From NCBI RefSeq assembly GCF_019801145.1, contig NZ_JAHVJQ010000004.1, positions 186,001-250,000 of the forward strand: DNA of 64,000 nt. Direction: 5' to 3'. Positions 56,225-64,000 of the stretch are shown here, piece after piece; position 1 is the stretch's first letter, and the number at the start of each line of letters is the position of its first letter. The notes under the pieces are model-generated. The model ran no database searches. It had not been told where the DNA came from and saw only the letters and a program-made list of their open reading frames with translations. This DNA comes from Leisingera aquaemixtae (GTDB taxonomy: Bacteria; Pseudomonadota; Alphaproteobacteria; Rhodobacterales; Rhodobacteraceae). The position numbers and the translations under genes were made by a program.

Positions 56225-57106
56225 TCAGCTCAGAGCATCCGCCAGGTGCCGGGTCTTATCCGGGTTGCGGGTCACATAGATCCTTGTGATCTTGCCCTCC
56301 GCGATCTCCAGCGAGGTTGCTTGCAGGATACCATCCTCGGCCAGGTTCAAAATCGCCGGAAGGCCGTTCAGGCGGCAAAAACGCCAGCGGGTCGGAACCG
56401 TTTTGCCGAACTTGCGGGCAATGCCTTCCAGCAGCCGCAGCACCTTGTCCCGCCCGTAGATCGGATTGAGCGCCGCTATGGCCTTGCCGCCGCCATCCGA
56501 AATGAGCTGCACATCCTGCGCCAGAAGCTGGGTCAGGGCCGCTGTGTCGCCTGTTCTGGACGCCCGGAAGAAAGCTTCGGTCAATTCCCGCCCCTGATCC
56601 GGGTCGGCCGGGGCCCGCGGCCGCAGCTTCTGGACCTTGCGCCTGGCGCGGGCAGCCAATTGGCGGCAAGCCTCGGGAGAGCGGTTCAGCGCGGAGGAAA
56701 TGTCGTCATATGAGCTGTCGAAAATGTCACGCAGCAGGAAAGCGGCGCGTTCCAGCGGCGACAGGGCTTCCAGCGCCATCAGCAGCGCAACCGAGACGTC
56801 ATGGTCCAGCTGTTCGGTTGCGTCCTCGGTCAGAAGCGGCTCCGGCAGCCATTCGCCGGGATACGTCTCGCGCCGCACACGGGCCGATTTCAGCTGGTCC
56901 AGGCACAGCCGGGTAGTGATCCTCATCAGGTAGCCGGTCGGGTCCCGCACCTCAGCCTTGTCTGTTGCCTGCCAGCGCAGGAACGCATCCTGCAGGATGT
57001 CCTCGGCGTCGCTAACCGTGCCCAGCATCCGGTAGGCGGCCGCAAACAATCGCGGCCGCGCTGTCAGGAACACATCGGTTCCGTCTTTTTTGTGCTGGGC
57101 TGTCAC
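56225..57106 (-). CDS. ECF41-group sigma factor with SnoaL-like C-terminus
   Basis: 293 residues. Region 2 (RPRLFAAAYRMLGTVSDAEDILQDAFLRW) and region 4 (LSPLERAAFLLRDIFDSSYDDISSALNRSPEACRQLAARAR) are joined to a C-terminal SnoaL-like domain of about 120 residues in place of an anti-sigma factor. Three ECF41 hallmarks are all present: WLPEPL (86-91) between regions 2 and 4, DGGGK (204-208), and NPDK (281-284) near the end. In characterised ECF41 proteins the extension tunes activity. The ATG overlaps the stop of the CMD-family gene, so both come from the ECF41-type promoter at 57598-57624, implying autoregulation. Confidence 0.95.
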   Translation of the reverse strand: MTAQHKKDGTDVFLTARPRLFAAAYRMLGTVSDAEDILQDAFLRWQATDKAEVRDPTGYLMRITTRLCLDQLKSARVRRETYPGEWLPEPLLTEDATEQLDHDVSVALLMALEALSPLERAAFLLRDIFDSSYDDISSALNRSPEACRQLAARARRKVQKLRPRAPADPDQGRELTEAFFRASRTGDTAALTQLLAQDVQLISDGGGKAIAALNPIYGRDKVLRLLEGIARKFGKTVPTRWRFCRLNGLPAILNLAEDGILQATSLEIAEGKITRIYVTRNPDKTRHLADALS

Positions 57107-57564
57107 GCGGCATTGGCCTCCTCAGCGGCAGGATGCGAGGTGCGGAAACCGATTGCAATGCGGTTCCAGGCATTGATGGCGCTGATCAGAAGTGTCAGCA
57201 CCACCTGCTCGCGCGGGGAGAACAGCCGGGTCATTTCCTCATAGTCTGTATCAGGCGCGCCGGTCTTTTCCACCCGCGTCAGCGCTTCGCACCAGGCCAG
57301 CGCAGCACGCTCCCGCTTGGTGTAAAGCGAGGATTCACGCCAGGCATTCAGCAGCTGCATCCGGTCCTCGCTTTCACCATGAGCGCGCAGGTCGTGGCTG
57401 TGCATGTGGATGCAGAAGGCACAGCCGTTGATCTGCGAAGCCCGCAGCTTCACCAGCTCCACCAGACTGTGCTCCAGGGTGCTGTCCTTGAACAGCTTCT
57501 CCTGCTCCAGCATCGGCTGAAACAGGTCGGGGGTGATGGCGAAATAGTCGAGGCGTTGGGACAT
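57103..57564 (-). CDS. Carboxymuconolactone decarboxylase family protein (ECF41 partner, AhpD-like)
   Basis: 153 residues from ATG 57564, preceded by AAAGGAA. The redox motif is CAFCIHMHSHDL, as in AhpD-type proteins of COG2128; the N-terminal MSQRLDYFAITPDLFQPMLEQEKLF is typical of ECF41 partners. It is first in the two-gene operon, with ECF41 second (ATGA overlap). By analogy with Bacillus and Rhodobacter ECF41 loci this is the sigma factor's main target. The physiological substrate is unknown. Confidence 0.93.
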   Translation of the reverse strand: MSQRLDYFAITPDLFQPMLEQEKLFKDSTLEHSLVELVKLRASQINGCAFCIHMHSHDLRAHGESEDRMQLLNAWRESSLYTKRERAALAWCEALTRVEKTGAPDTDYEEMTRLFSPREQVVLTLLISAINAWNRIAIGFRTSHPAAEEANAA

Positions 57565-57597
57565 TTGTCTGTTCCTTTCTGGTGGCTTCAGGAACAG

Positions 57598-57624
57598 GAC
57601 GAGGCAGCCAGGACGTTTGTGACA
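57598..57624 (-). promoter_or_regulatory. ECF41-type promoter
   Basis: On the minus strand, TGTCACA (57624-57618), a 16-bp spacer, then CGTC (57601-57598), 34 bp before the ATG of the CMD gene. These are exactly the -35 and -10 elements reported for ECF41 sigma factors. The adjacent ECF41 gene makes autogenous control very likely. Confidence 0.88.
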
Positions 57625-57653
57625 TGGCTGGTAAAAAATACTCGAAATAGATC

Positions 57654-57675
57654 GGGGCGCCGCATTGGGCGCCCC
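57654..57675 (-). terminator. Hairpin after soeC
   Basis: Perfect 8-bp stem GGGGCGCC/GGCGCCCC with a 6-base loop, 8 bp beyond the soeC stop. The T-rich stretch comes only about 18 bp later on the minus strand, so it may be a weak terminator. It insulates the sulfite operon from the ECF41 operon. Confidence 0.6.
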
Positions 57676-57682
57676 GGGAATG

Positions 57683-58570
57683 TCAGCGTTTGCCGTAGTA
57701 GAGGCCGACCACATGTTCGGCCTGGGCAAAGAACAGCCAGCGCGAGGTGGCGATGCCTGCAAGATGCGACAGCACCGCGAGGGCAGCAAACACATGCTTG
57801 ATCACGATGCCCTGAACCGGGGTCAGGATCAGCAGCAGCGGCAGGGCAAAGCCGAGGATAAAGGCAATCATCCGCAGCTTCTGCGCGTGCTTGCGGCCGA
57901 CCACATGAACGAACTCGCGCAAGAGGTAGTTGGAGCCGGTGTGCGGCGGTTCAAAGGCGCGGACCGCGCCGCGGTCGCCAAGGCCGGTGGCAGTGCCCAG
58001 ATTGGTGCCGGAGTTCTCCAGCGCCTTGTCGCCCTTGGCCCAATAGGCCAGCTGCACCGCGCCGGCGATGGCCAGCAGCCAGGGCGCCACCGACTCGGCT
58101 CCGGCCAGCAGCGCGCCGCCTGCCAGGCTGAAAGACAGGAACATCGCAGGCGTCAATTCCATGTTCCAGCGCGGGATGGTCTTCAATTGGGTGTAGATCA
58201 TCGAGGTGGTGAAGACTGTGGCGAGGCTGAGTGCCGCGCCGATCCAGCCCAACAGCGTCCAATGGCTGTCCATGAAAACCGCGCCAAGCGCGTAGAGGCC
58301 CATGACAATCAGCGCCCCGACGGCGCAGACGCCCTCGCGGCTGAGCCAGCTGGTTTTCCACTGGGTCAGGGCACGCCAGGCGCGCTCCGGGCGGCCCAGG
58401 TGGAAGGTAGATGCCAACAGGCCGCCGCAGGCCAGGCCGAAGGCTATGGCGTAGAACACAAAGGCCACTTTCCCGGTCACGGCGGGCTGGCCGAGGCCGA
58501 GGAAGAACAAGAGGCCAAAGCCGAGGCCGGAGAGCGTAGTGAAGATAATGACGGATGGTGCGGGATGCAT
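57683..58570 (-). CDS. soeC: Sulfite dehydrogenase membrane anchor (DmsC family)
   Basis: 295 residues, about eight hydrophobic segments, DmsC fold (FTTLSGLGFGLLFFLGLGQP at the start; FHLGRPERAWRALTQWKTSWLSREG, typical of the family). It anchors the SoeAB pair and passes electrons to the quinone pool. It is third in the soeABC order, with its ATG overlapping the soeB stop by one base (TGATG). The assignment as SoeC rather than DmsC rests on the adjacent pta and tauE genes. Confidence 0.88.
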   Translation of the reverse strand: MHPAPSVIIFTTLSGLGFGLLFFLGLGQPAVTGKVAFVFYAIAFGLACGGLLASTFHLGRPERAWRALTQWKTSWLSREGVCAVGALIVMGLYALGAVFMDSHWTLLGWIGAALSLATVFTTSMIYTQLKTIPRWNMELTPAMFLSFSLAGGALLAGAESVAPWLLAIAGAVQLAYWAKGDKALENSGTNLGTATGLGDRGAVRAFEPPHTGSNYLLREFVHVVGRKHAQKLRMIAFILGFALPLLLILTPVQGIVIKHVFAALAVLSHLAGIATSRWLFFAQAEHVVGLYYGKR

Positions 58571-59334
58571 CAGTTCGCTCCTCCCGGAAGTTTGTCGAGG
58601 GCCTTGTCCAGCCAGCCCATGAAGCCTTGCGGTTCGTCAGCGACCGGTGCCAGCAGCGGGGCGAGAATGTCGATCTGCTCCTCGATCTGGTCCTTGGGAC
58701 GGGGCGGCAGGTACTTGTTCACCGGCTTGGTGCCCATTTCCGGCATCAGATCCATGCCGCCGCGTTCTGCCACCAGTTTGGAGACATCGCTGTCCGGATC
58801 GCCCAGATCGCCGAAATGGCGGGCGCCTGCGGGGCAGGTCCGCACGCAAGAGGGGATGCGGTCCACTTCCGGCAGGTTCTCGTTGTAGATCCGGTCAACG
58901 CAGAGGGTGCATTTCTTCATCACGCCTTCTGCCAGGTCCAGTTCCCGCGCTCCGTAAGGGCAGGACCAGGCGCAGAGGCCGCAGCCGATGCAGTGGTCCT
59001 CATTCACCAGCACGATGCCGTCCTCGGCGCGCTTATAGCTGGCGCCGGTGGGGCAGACGGTGACGCAGGGCGCGTCCTCGCAGTGCAGGCAGGACTTGGG
59101 GAAATGGATCAGCTGCGCATGGCCTTCCGCGGGCTGCACCTCGTATGAGTGCACCCGGTTCAGGAAGGTGCCCGACGGGTCGCCGCCGTAGGGGTTCTGG
59201 TCTGACAAGGGGGCGCCGTAGTTTTCGGTATTCCAGCCCTTGCAGGAGATCACGCAGGCATGGCAGCCGACGCAAGTGTCCAGGTCGATGACCAGGCCCA
59301 TCTTGCGGTCTGTGGAGTTGGGGAGCTCGGTCAT
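58570..59334 (-). CDS. soeB: Sulfite dehydrogenase iron-sulfur subunit
   Basis: 254 residues. Four [4Fe-4S] sites in the DmsB/NrfC pattern: CVGCHACVISCKGWN, CLHCEDAPCVTVCPTGA, CIGCGLCAWSCPYGA, and CTLCVDRIYNENLPEVDRIPSCVRTCP. It carries electrons from the molybdenum site in SoeA to SoeC. The ATG at 59334 overlaps the soeA stop (ATGA). The C-terminal 60 residues extend past the usual DmsB fold. Confidence 0.92.
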   Translation of the reverse strand: MTELPNSTDRKMGLVIDLDTCVGCHACVISCKGWNTENYGAPLSDQNPYGGDPSGTFLNRVHSYEVQPAEGHAQLIHFPKSCLHCEDAPCVTVCPTGASYKRAEDGIVLVNEDHCIGCGLCAWSCPYGARELDLAEGVMKKCTLCVDRIYNENLPEVDRIPSCVRTCPAGARHFGDLGDPDSDVSKLVAERGGMDLMPEMGTKPVNKYLPPRPKDQIEEQIDILAPLLAPVADEPQGFMGWLDKALDKLPGGAN

Positions 59335-62153
59335 TTGCCTACTTTCCACTTCAGTTCTTTCGGGCCGGTGCCAACCGGAGATTCCTGCGCCGGGAAGGCC
59401 GGCTGGCTTTCCTGCAGATCCTCCGGCGCGGCGGCTTTTTCGATTTTGACCTTCAGGTCGAACCAGGCCGCCTGGCCGGTGATCGGGTCCGAGTTGGCCC
59501 ACCGCATGCCATCGCCCTTCGCAGGCAGCAGTTCGTGGATCAGGTGGTTCAAGAGGAAGCCCTTGGTGGCCTCCGGCGCGTCCTTCTCCAGCGCCCAGGC
59601 TCCCTTGCGCTTGCCGATGGCGTTCCAGGTCCAGACGGTGTTGTCATTCAGCGCGGCCATCTCCATCACCGGCACGGTGATTTCACCGTGCGGCGAGGTG
59701 ACCTTGGCCCAGTCGCCGTCCTGCAACCCATGCTTGCGCATCAGCTTGGTTGGGACATAGAGCGGATTGCGTCCATGCAGCTGCCGCAGCCAGGCGTTTT
59801 GGGTGCCCCAAGAGTGGTACATCGCCATCGGGCGCTGGGTTAGCGCGTTGACTGTAAAGCCCTCGTTGCCCTGCTGGTCGGTCTCGTACCAGATCGGCAG
59901 CGGGTCCATCACGTCCTTCACCCGCTGGCGCAGATGCTCGGGGGGCTGGCGTTCGCCATGGCCCTCTGCAGCCAGCTGGAACTTGCGCATCGGCTCCACA
60001 TACAGCTGGAACAGATAGGGCTGCGGGCTGTCATAGATGCCCATGCCCACCGCCCAGTCCTGATAGGCGGTGTTCCAGGGTTTGTAGTAGTCCGCGCCGT
60101 CCGGGATGTGGGCGACGTAGAAACCGCCGTTTTCGATGTATTTGTCCAGCTGCTCGGGGTTCACCTCGCCGCGGCCTTCCTTGTCGCCGTTTTCACCGCG
60201 GAAGCCTGCCAGCGGGCCGATGCCCGGCTTGCGTTCGTGGTTGACGATGTAGTCGGCGTAGTTCCTCCACTTGGGGGTGCGGTCCTCATTGGTGAAATTC
60301 GGCAGCTTCATCCGGTTGGCCAGCTGGATCAGCACCGTCTGGAAGCCGCGCACGTTCCGGTCCGGCTCGATCACCGGCCAGCGGATCGCATCCGCCGCTG
60401 CATCCGCCTCGCAGATCGGGCGGTCCAGCAGCGAGATGCAGTCGTGGCGCTCGAGATAGGTGGTGTCGGGCAGGATCAGGTCGGCAAAGGCCACCATCTC
60501 GGAGGAATAGGCATCCGAGTAGATGATATGCGGGATCTTGTAGTCGCCGTTTTCATCCTTGCCGGTCAGCATCTCCATCACACCCTTGGTGTTCATGGAG
60601 GAGTTCCACGACATGTTGGCCATGTACATGAACAGCGTGTCGATCTTGTAGGGATCGCCGGCATAGGCGTTGGAGATCACCATGTGCATAAGACCATGCG
60701 CCGACATCGGGTTTTCCCAGGTGAAGGCCTTGTCGATCCGCGCCGGGCTGCCGTCTTCCTTCAGCGCCAGATGCTCCGGGCCGCGGACAAAGCCCAGATG
60801 CGGGCCGTCCAGCGGGGTGTCAGGCGTGGATTTGCAGTGCGGTGTCGGATGCGCCTCCACCGGCTTAGGGTAGGGCGGTTTGAAGCGGAAGCCGCCGGGA
60901 ACCTCGACAGTGCCCAGCAGGATCTGCAGCACATGCAGCGCGCGGCAGGTCTGGAAGCCGTTCGCATGCGCCGAAACCCCGCGCATTGAGTGCATCGAGA
61001 CCGGGCGGCCCACCATCTTGGTGTGCTTCTCGCCGCGGAAGTCGGTCCATTCGACATCCAGCTCGAAGGCCTCGTCAAAGGCGACGCGGGCCAGTTCGCC
61101 GGCAATGGCGCGAATGCGTTGGGCCGGGATGCCGCATTTTTCTGCGATTGCCTCCGGCGCGTACTCATCAGCCAGGTAACGCTCTGCCATCAGGTGGAAG
61201 ACGGGGCGGTGGGTGACGCCGTCTTTCTCGTGGACGGCGCTCAGGTCCGGACGCACGCCTGGCTGGTCAAACGGGGTCAGCTTGCCGGTGTTGCGGTCGA
61301 TCACCAGCATCTTGCCGTCACCGTCCCGCAGGAACAGGCCCTTTTCTGGCCCTTCCTCGGCGTTGATCAGCACCGGCGCATTGGTGTAGCGGCTGAGGTA
61401 GTCGAGGTCGATCTTGCCAGCCTTCATCAGCACATGGATCAGGGACAGGATGAACAGTCCGTCGGTGCCGGGGGTAATGCCGACCCAGTCGTCAGCCACT
61501 GCGTTGTAGCCGGAGCGGATCGGATTGACGCCGATCACCCGCGCACCGCGCTTTTTGATCTTGCCGATGCCCATTTTGATCGGGTTGGAGTCGTGGTCCT
61601 CGGCCACGCCGAACAGCATGAACAGCTTGGTGTGCTCCCAGTCGGGCTGGCCGAATTCCCAGAACGCACCACCCATGGTGTAGATGCCCGCGGTCGCCAT
61701 GTTGACCGAGCAAAAACCGCCATGCGCCGCATAGTTGGGGGTGCCGAAGCTTTGCGCCCAAAAGCTGGTGAAGCTTTGCGATTGATCGCGGCCGGTGAAG
61801 AAGGCCAACTGCTCGGGTGCCTCGTGCCGGACAGGCTCCAGCCAGCCCACCGCAATCGCAAGCGCCTCGTCCCAGGAGATTTCCTTAAACTGGCCGGAAC
61901 CGCGCGGGCCGGTGCGGATCATCGGCGCCTTCAGCCGTGAAGGCGCGTTCACCTGCATGATCCCCGCTGAACCCTTGGCGCAGAGGACGCCCTTGTTCAC
62001 CGGGTGGTCGCGGTTGCCCTCGATATAGGCGACCTTGCCGTCCTTCATGTGCACGTTGATGCCGCAGCGGCAGGCGCACATGTAGCAGGTGGTCTTGCGG
62101 ATCTCGTCCGAAACCTTGGGCGAGGTGTTCAGGATTGGCTGCTGATGGGTCAT
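59331..62153 (-). CDS. soeA: Sulfite dehydrogenase molybdopterin subunit
   Basis: 940 residues. Large DMSO-reductase-family Mo-bis-MGD enzyme; oxidises sulfite to sulfate in the cytoplasm. The N-terminal [4Fe-4S] ligands are C23-x2-C26-x3-C30 and C58 (CYMCACRCG ... VLCAKG). No Tat signal is present, which fits the cytoplasm-facing SoeABC type and argues against a periplasmic DMSO or thiosulfate reductase. The gene heads soeABC (read right to left) and lies directly downstream of pta, matching the roseobacter sulfonate-degradation arrangement. DmsA, PsrA and TtrA are family alternatives excluded mainly by context. Confidence 0.9.
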   Translation of the reverse strand: MTHQQPILNTSPKVSDEIRKTTCYMCACRCGINVHMKDGKVAYIEGNRDHPVNKGVLCAKGSAGIMQVNAPSRLKAPMIRTGPRGSGQFKEISWDEALAIAVGWLEPVRHEAPEQLAFFTGRDQSQSFTSFWAQSFGTPNYAAHGGFCSVNMATAGIYTMGGAFWEFGQPDWEHTKLFMLFGVAEDHDSNPIKMGIGKIKKRGARVIGVNPIRSGYNAVADDWVGITPGTDGLFILSLIHVLMKAGKIDLDYLSRYTNAPVLINAEEGPEKGLFLRDGDGKMLVIDRNTGKLTPFDQPGVRPDLSAVHEKDGVTHRPVFHLMAERYLADEYAPEAIAEKCGIPAQRIRAIAGELARVAFDEAFELDVEWTDFRGEKHTKMVGRPVSMHSMRGVSAHANGFQTCRALHVLQILLGTVEVPGGFRFKPPYPKPVEAHPTPHCKSTPDTPLDGPHLGFVRGPEHLALKEDGSPARIDKAFTWENPMSAHGLMHMVISNAYAGDPYKIDTLFMYMANMSWNSSMNTKGVMEMLTGKDENGDYKIPHIIYSDAYSSEMVAFADLILPDTTYLERHDCISLLDRPICEADAAADAIRWPVIEPDRNVRGFQTVLIQLANRMKLPNFTNEDRTPKWRNYADYIVNHERKPGIGPLAGFRGENGDKEGRGEVNPEQLDKYIENGGFYVAHIPDGADYYKPWNTAYQDWAVGMGIYDSPQPYLFQLYVEPMRKFQLAAEGHGERQPPEHLRQRVKDVMDPLPIWYETDQQGNEGFTVNALTQRPMAMYHSWGTQNAWLRQLHGRNPLYVPTKLMRKHGLQDGDWAKVTSPHGEITVPVMEMAALNDNTVWTWNAIGKRKGAWALEKDAPEATKGFLLNHLIHELLPAKGDGMRWANSDPITGQAAWFDLKVKIEKAAAPEDLQESQPAFPAQESPVGTGPKELKWKVGK

Positions 62154-62228
62154 GGGCGGGTCCTGTTGGGTGTTTCGGGCGACCGTATGACGGAAAGCCT
62201 TCTTTTGGGAATAGTGTTCTGTTTCGGC

Positions 62229-63257
62229 TCAGGAGGATGGGCCATTTGTTCCTGATGCCTGAAGGATTGTAACGGCAATGATCTGAGTAACATCTTCGGC
62301 GCTGCAGCCGCGGGAAAGGTCGTTGGCTGGTTTCGCCAGTCCCTGCAGCACCGGGCCGATGGCGGAATAGCCGCCTAGCCGCTGGGTAATCTTGTAGCCG
62401 ATATTGCCGGCGTCCAGGTTAGGGAAGATCATCACGTTGGCCTGGCCCGCGACACTGGATCCTGGCGACTTGCGTTCGCCGACCGAGGGGACAAATGCGG
62501 CGTCGAACTGCAGTTCTCCATCCGCTTGCAGGTCAGGATAGGCGTCATGAAAAAGGCTCAAGGCCTCTGCCGCTTTGTCTACAGCAGGGTGTTTGGCGCT
62601 GCCCTTTGTCGAGAAGCTGAGGAACGCAAGCTTCGGCTCTACCCGCAGCAGCGCGCGGGCCGATTGAGCCGAGGCAGCGGCGATCGAGACCATTTCGGCA
62701 GGATTGGGGTCGATTACCAGCCCGCAGTCCGAATAAAGCATCGCACGGGCGCCTTCGGGGGCGTTTTCCGGCGGGTACATCAGGAAGAAAGAAGAGACCA
62801 TGCCGGCTCCCGGCGCCATGCCGATGACCTGAATGGCGCTGCGCACTACGTCGCCGGTGGTGTGCACTGCACCGCCAACGGTGCCGGTGGCATGCCCTAG
62901 GCGCACCAGCATGGCAGCATAGACCAGTGGAGTCTCGGCCGCCTCGCGGGCCTTGGCTTGATCAACGCCCTTGTTTTTGCGGAGTTCGTAGTATTCGGCG
63001 GCAAAAGAAGCTGTCAGCTCTGAACTGACCGGGTCGTGTACCGCCACGCCGTTCCCGGCGCTGGCGCCTTCGGCTTGCAGGGCTGCTTCGACCTCTGCCT
63101 GCGGGCCGATCAGGATCACATCGGCGATGCCTGCCTGGTGCGCCGCCAATGCGCCTGCCACCACGCGGGGATCAGTACCTTCGCTCAGCGCGACAACGGG
63201 GCGGGCGGCCGGGGCTTCGGCCTTCAGCAGTTCGAGCGGGGACAAGGTCTGGGTCAC
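62229..63257 (-). CDS. pta: Phosphate acetyltransferase
   Basis: 342 residues, the short PTA-domain-only form. Converts acetyl phosphate and CoA to acetyl-CoA. Motifs: VVALSEGTDPRVV near the start, GTVGGAVHTTGDVVRSAIQVIG, MLYSDCGLVIDPN, and the C-terminal KPANDLSRGCSAEDV. In sulfonate-degrading roseobacters this Pta sits beside xsc and handles the acetyl phosphate released with sulfite from sulfoacetaldehyde. Here it lies between tauE and soeA with 43- and 75-bp gaps. Confidence 0.95.
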   Translation of the reverse strand: MTQTLSPLELLKAEAPAARPVVALSEGTDPRVVAGALAAHQAGIADVILIGPQAEVEAALQAEGASAGNGVAVHDPVSSELTASFAAEYYELRKNKGVDQAKAREAAETPLVYAAMLVRLGHATGTVGGAVHTTGDVVRSAIQVIGMAPGAGMVSSFFLMYPPENAPEGARAMLYSDCGLVIDPNPAEMVSIAAASAQSARALLRVEPKLAFLSFSTKGSAKHPAVDKAAEALSLFHDAYPDLQADGELQFDAAFVPSVGERKSPGSSVAGQANVMIFPNLDAGNIGYKITQRLGGYSAIGPVLQGLAKPANDLSRGCSAEDVTQIIAVTILQASGTNGPSS

Positions 63258-63300
63258 GGGCGTGCGTCCTGTAACAGCGGTTTCGGGGCGGGGCTGGCAA

Positions 63301-64000
63301 TCAGAACGCCAGCCGAGCGATATTGATCAGCGAAAGCGCGGTGAGCATCAGCACCACCGCGCGGCGGAACAGCGGCTGTGAAACCGCCTTGAAACTGTGG
63401 GAGCCGGCCCATATGCCGAGGCCCAGAATGGGAAAGGCCAGCAGGATGCCGGTCAGGGTTTCCGGCCCGACCAGACCGTTCGCGGCCATCACCGGCAGCG
63501 CCATCACGTCGATACCGGTCAGGAACACGATCATCGTGGCGCGAAACACCGCAGGCGGCACAGGCTGCGCAGTCAGGAAGGCCGCCACCGGCAGACCGCC
63601 GACGCCGGCGCTGTTGGCGATGCCTGCTATGGCACCCACACCCACATTCCCGTTTCGCCCCACCGGACGTTCCAGCTGCCAGCCGCTGAGCAAAACGAGG
63701 CTCAGCACCAGGATCAGGCTTGAGATCGCCAGCCGCGCCTCCTGTTCGCCCAGCCGCGCCATGATGGCGATGGCGGGAACGGTTGCGACGGCGGCTCCTG
63801 CCAGCAGGGCAATGGCCCGGCGCCAGTCAATATGCGGGCGGATGTCCCTCGCCTGAAAGGCGGTCATGGCGATTTCGCAGGAAAACACCACTGGGATCAG
63901 CGGCAGCGGATTGGTGGTCAGCGCCGCAAGGATGATGAAAATGGCGGAGAAGCCGAAGCCGGAAAAGCCCCGGATCAAGGCCGCCGCGAATAACGCGGCG
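63301..64000 (-). CDS. tauE: TauE/SafE-family sulfite exporter-like permease, 5' end cut
   Basis: About 233 residues are visible; the frame stays open to the right edge, so the start lies outside. The family motif RGFSGFGFSAIF is at the start of the visible part and the second half repeats it as SAGVGGLPVAAF. About seven membrane segments are seen. TauE/SafE carriers export sulfite or sulfonates; together with pta and soeABC it points to disposal of sulfite from sulfonate breakdown. The exact substrate is inferred from context. Confidence 0.88.
   Translation of the reverse strand, partial: AALFAAALIRGFSGFGFSAIFIILAALTTNPLPLIPVVFSCEIAMTAFQARDIRPHIDWRRAIALLAGAAVATVPAIAIMARLGEQEARLAISSLILVLSLVLLSGWQLERPVGRNGNVGVGAIAGIANSAGVGGLPVAAFLTAQPVPPAVFRATMIVFLTGIDVMALPVMAANGLVGPETLTGILLAFPILGLGIWAGSHSFKAVSQPLFRRAVVLMLTALSLINIARLAF

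Noticed and set aside
59934-60989. 351-residue open frame opposite soeA
   Set aside because: Antisense shadow inside a conserved molybdoenzyme gene.
57683-62153. DMSO reductase dmsABC
   Set aside because: The subunit layout alone fits, but there is no Tat signal on the molybdenum subunit and the pta/tauE context matches cytoplasm-facing sulfite dehydrogenase.

Overview
The window is an ordinary, GC-rich, densely packed chromosomal segment of an alphaproteobacterium. The gene set points to the roseobacter side of the Rhodobacteraceae (Leisingera/Phaeobacter/Ruegeria-like): a sulfite dehydrogenase-Pta-TauE block, a DUF5928-type GT14 glycosyltransferase next to a sulfotransferase, a PrtD/HlyD type I exporter, many DMT permeases, and ATGA/GTGA-coupled genes. 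The genus is an inference from gene content, not from a marker gene. I see no rRNA, tRNA, CRISPR array, insertion sequence or prophage.

Layout. 1-3 kb: 3' end of rpiB, then a divergent glycan branching transferase (GT14) and sulfotransferase. 3-8.7 kb: ilvD, a BenE carrier with a divergent XRE-cupin regulator and twin operators, an EamA permease, smpB. 8.7-14.5 kb: a secreted leucine-rich-repeat protein, a mercaptopyruvate sulfurtransferase-aminotransferase pair, and amtB-glnK. 14.8-24.7 kb: a bifunctional PBP, mlaA-mlaC, a PrtD/HlyD exporter, ridA, a phosphodiesterase, a GNAT-like protein and phhB. 24.8-33.8 kb: peroxiredoxin, FAD reductase, rsmD, HAD phosphatase, map, mscS, sfsA, then a tight cinA/GNAT/AhpD-like/OmpA run. 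33.8-42.7 kb: a GlxA-type regulator with an aldolase, a LysR regulator, an AEC carrier, small DUF4399/NIPSNAP/ABM proteins, a FadH-type reductase, rppH. 42.7-50.4 kb: an EamA permease with a MarR regulator and twin palindromes, a PfkB kinase, nth, an Ada-like repair protein, a YafY regulator, an OmpA lipoprotein, an FMN reductase, a MaoC-like protein. 50.5-56.1 kb: a two-gene version of MnmC, an EamA permease, a lytic transglycosylase, dapA. 56.2-57.6 kb: an ECF41 sigma factor and its carboxymuconolactone-decarboxylase partner behind a near-ideal ECF41 promoter. 57.7-64 kb: soeCBA, pta and tauE, read right to left, matching the sulfite and acetyl-phosphate disposal end of sulfonate (taurine/sulfoacetaldehyde) breakdown. 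Xsc and tauR, if present, would lie beyond the right edge.

The least explained signals are non-coding. A family of GC-rich nested palindromic repeats (eight copies, seven of them at 3'-to-3' gene junctions) shares a GGCGCC-GGCCCAA core and often a GCGGGAG end. A shorter AAATACTC-type motif also sits near gene ends. Several divergent promoters carry paired operators, including a 22-bp tandem repeat in front of sseA and the LRR gene.
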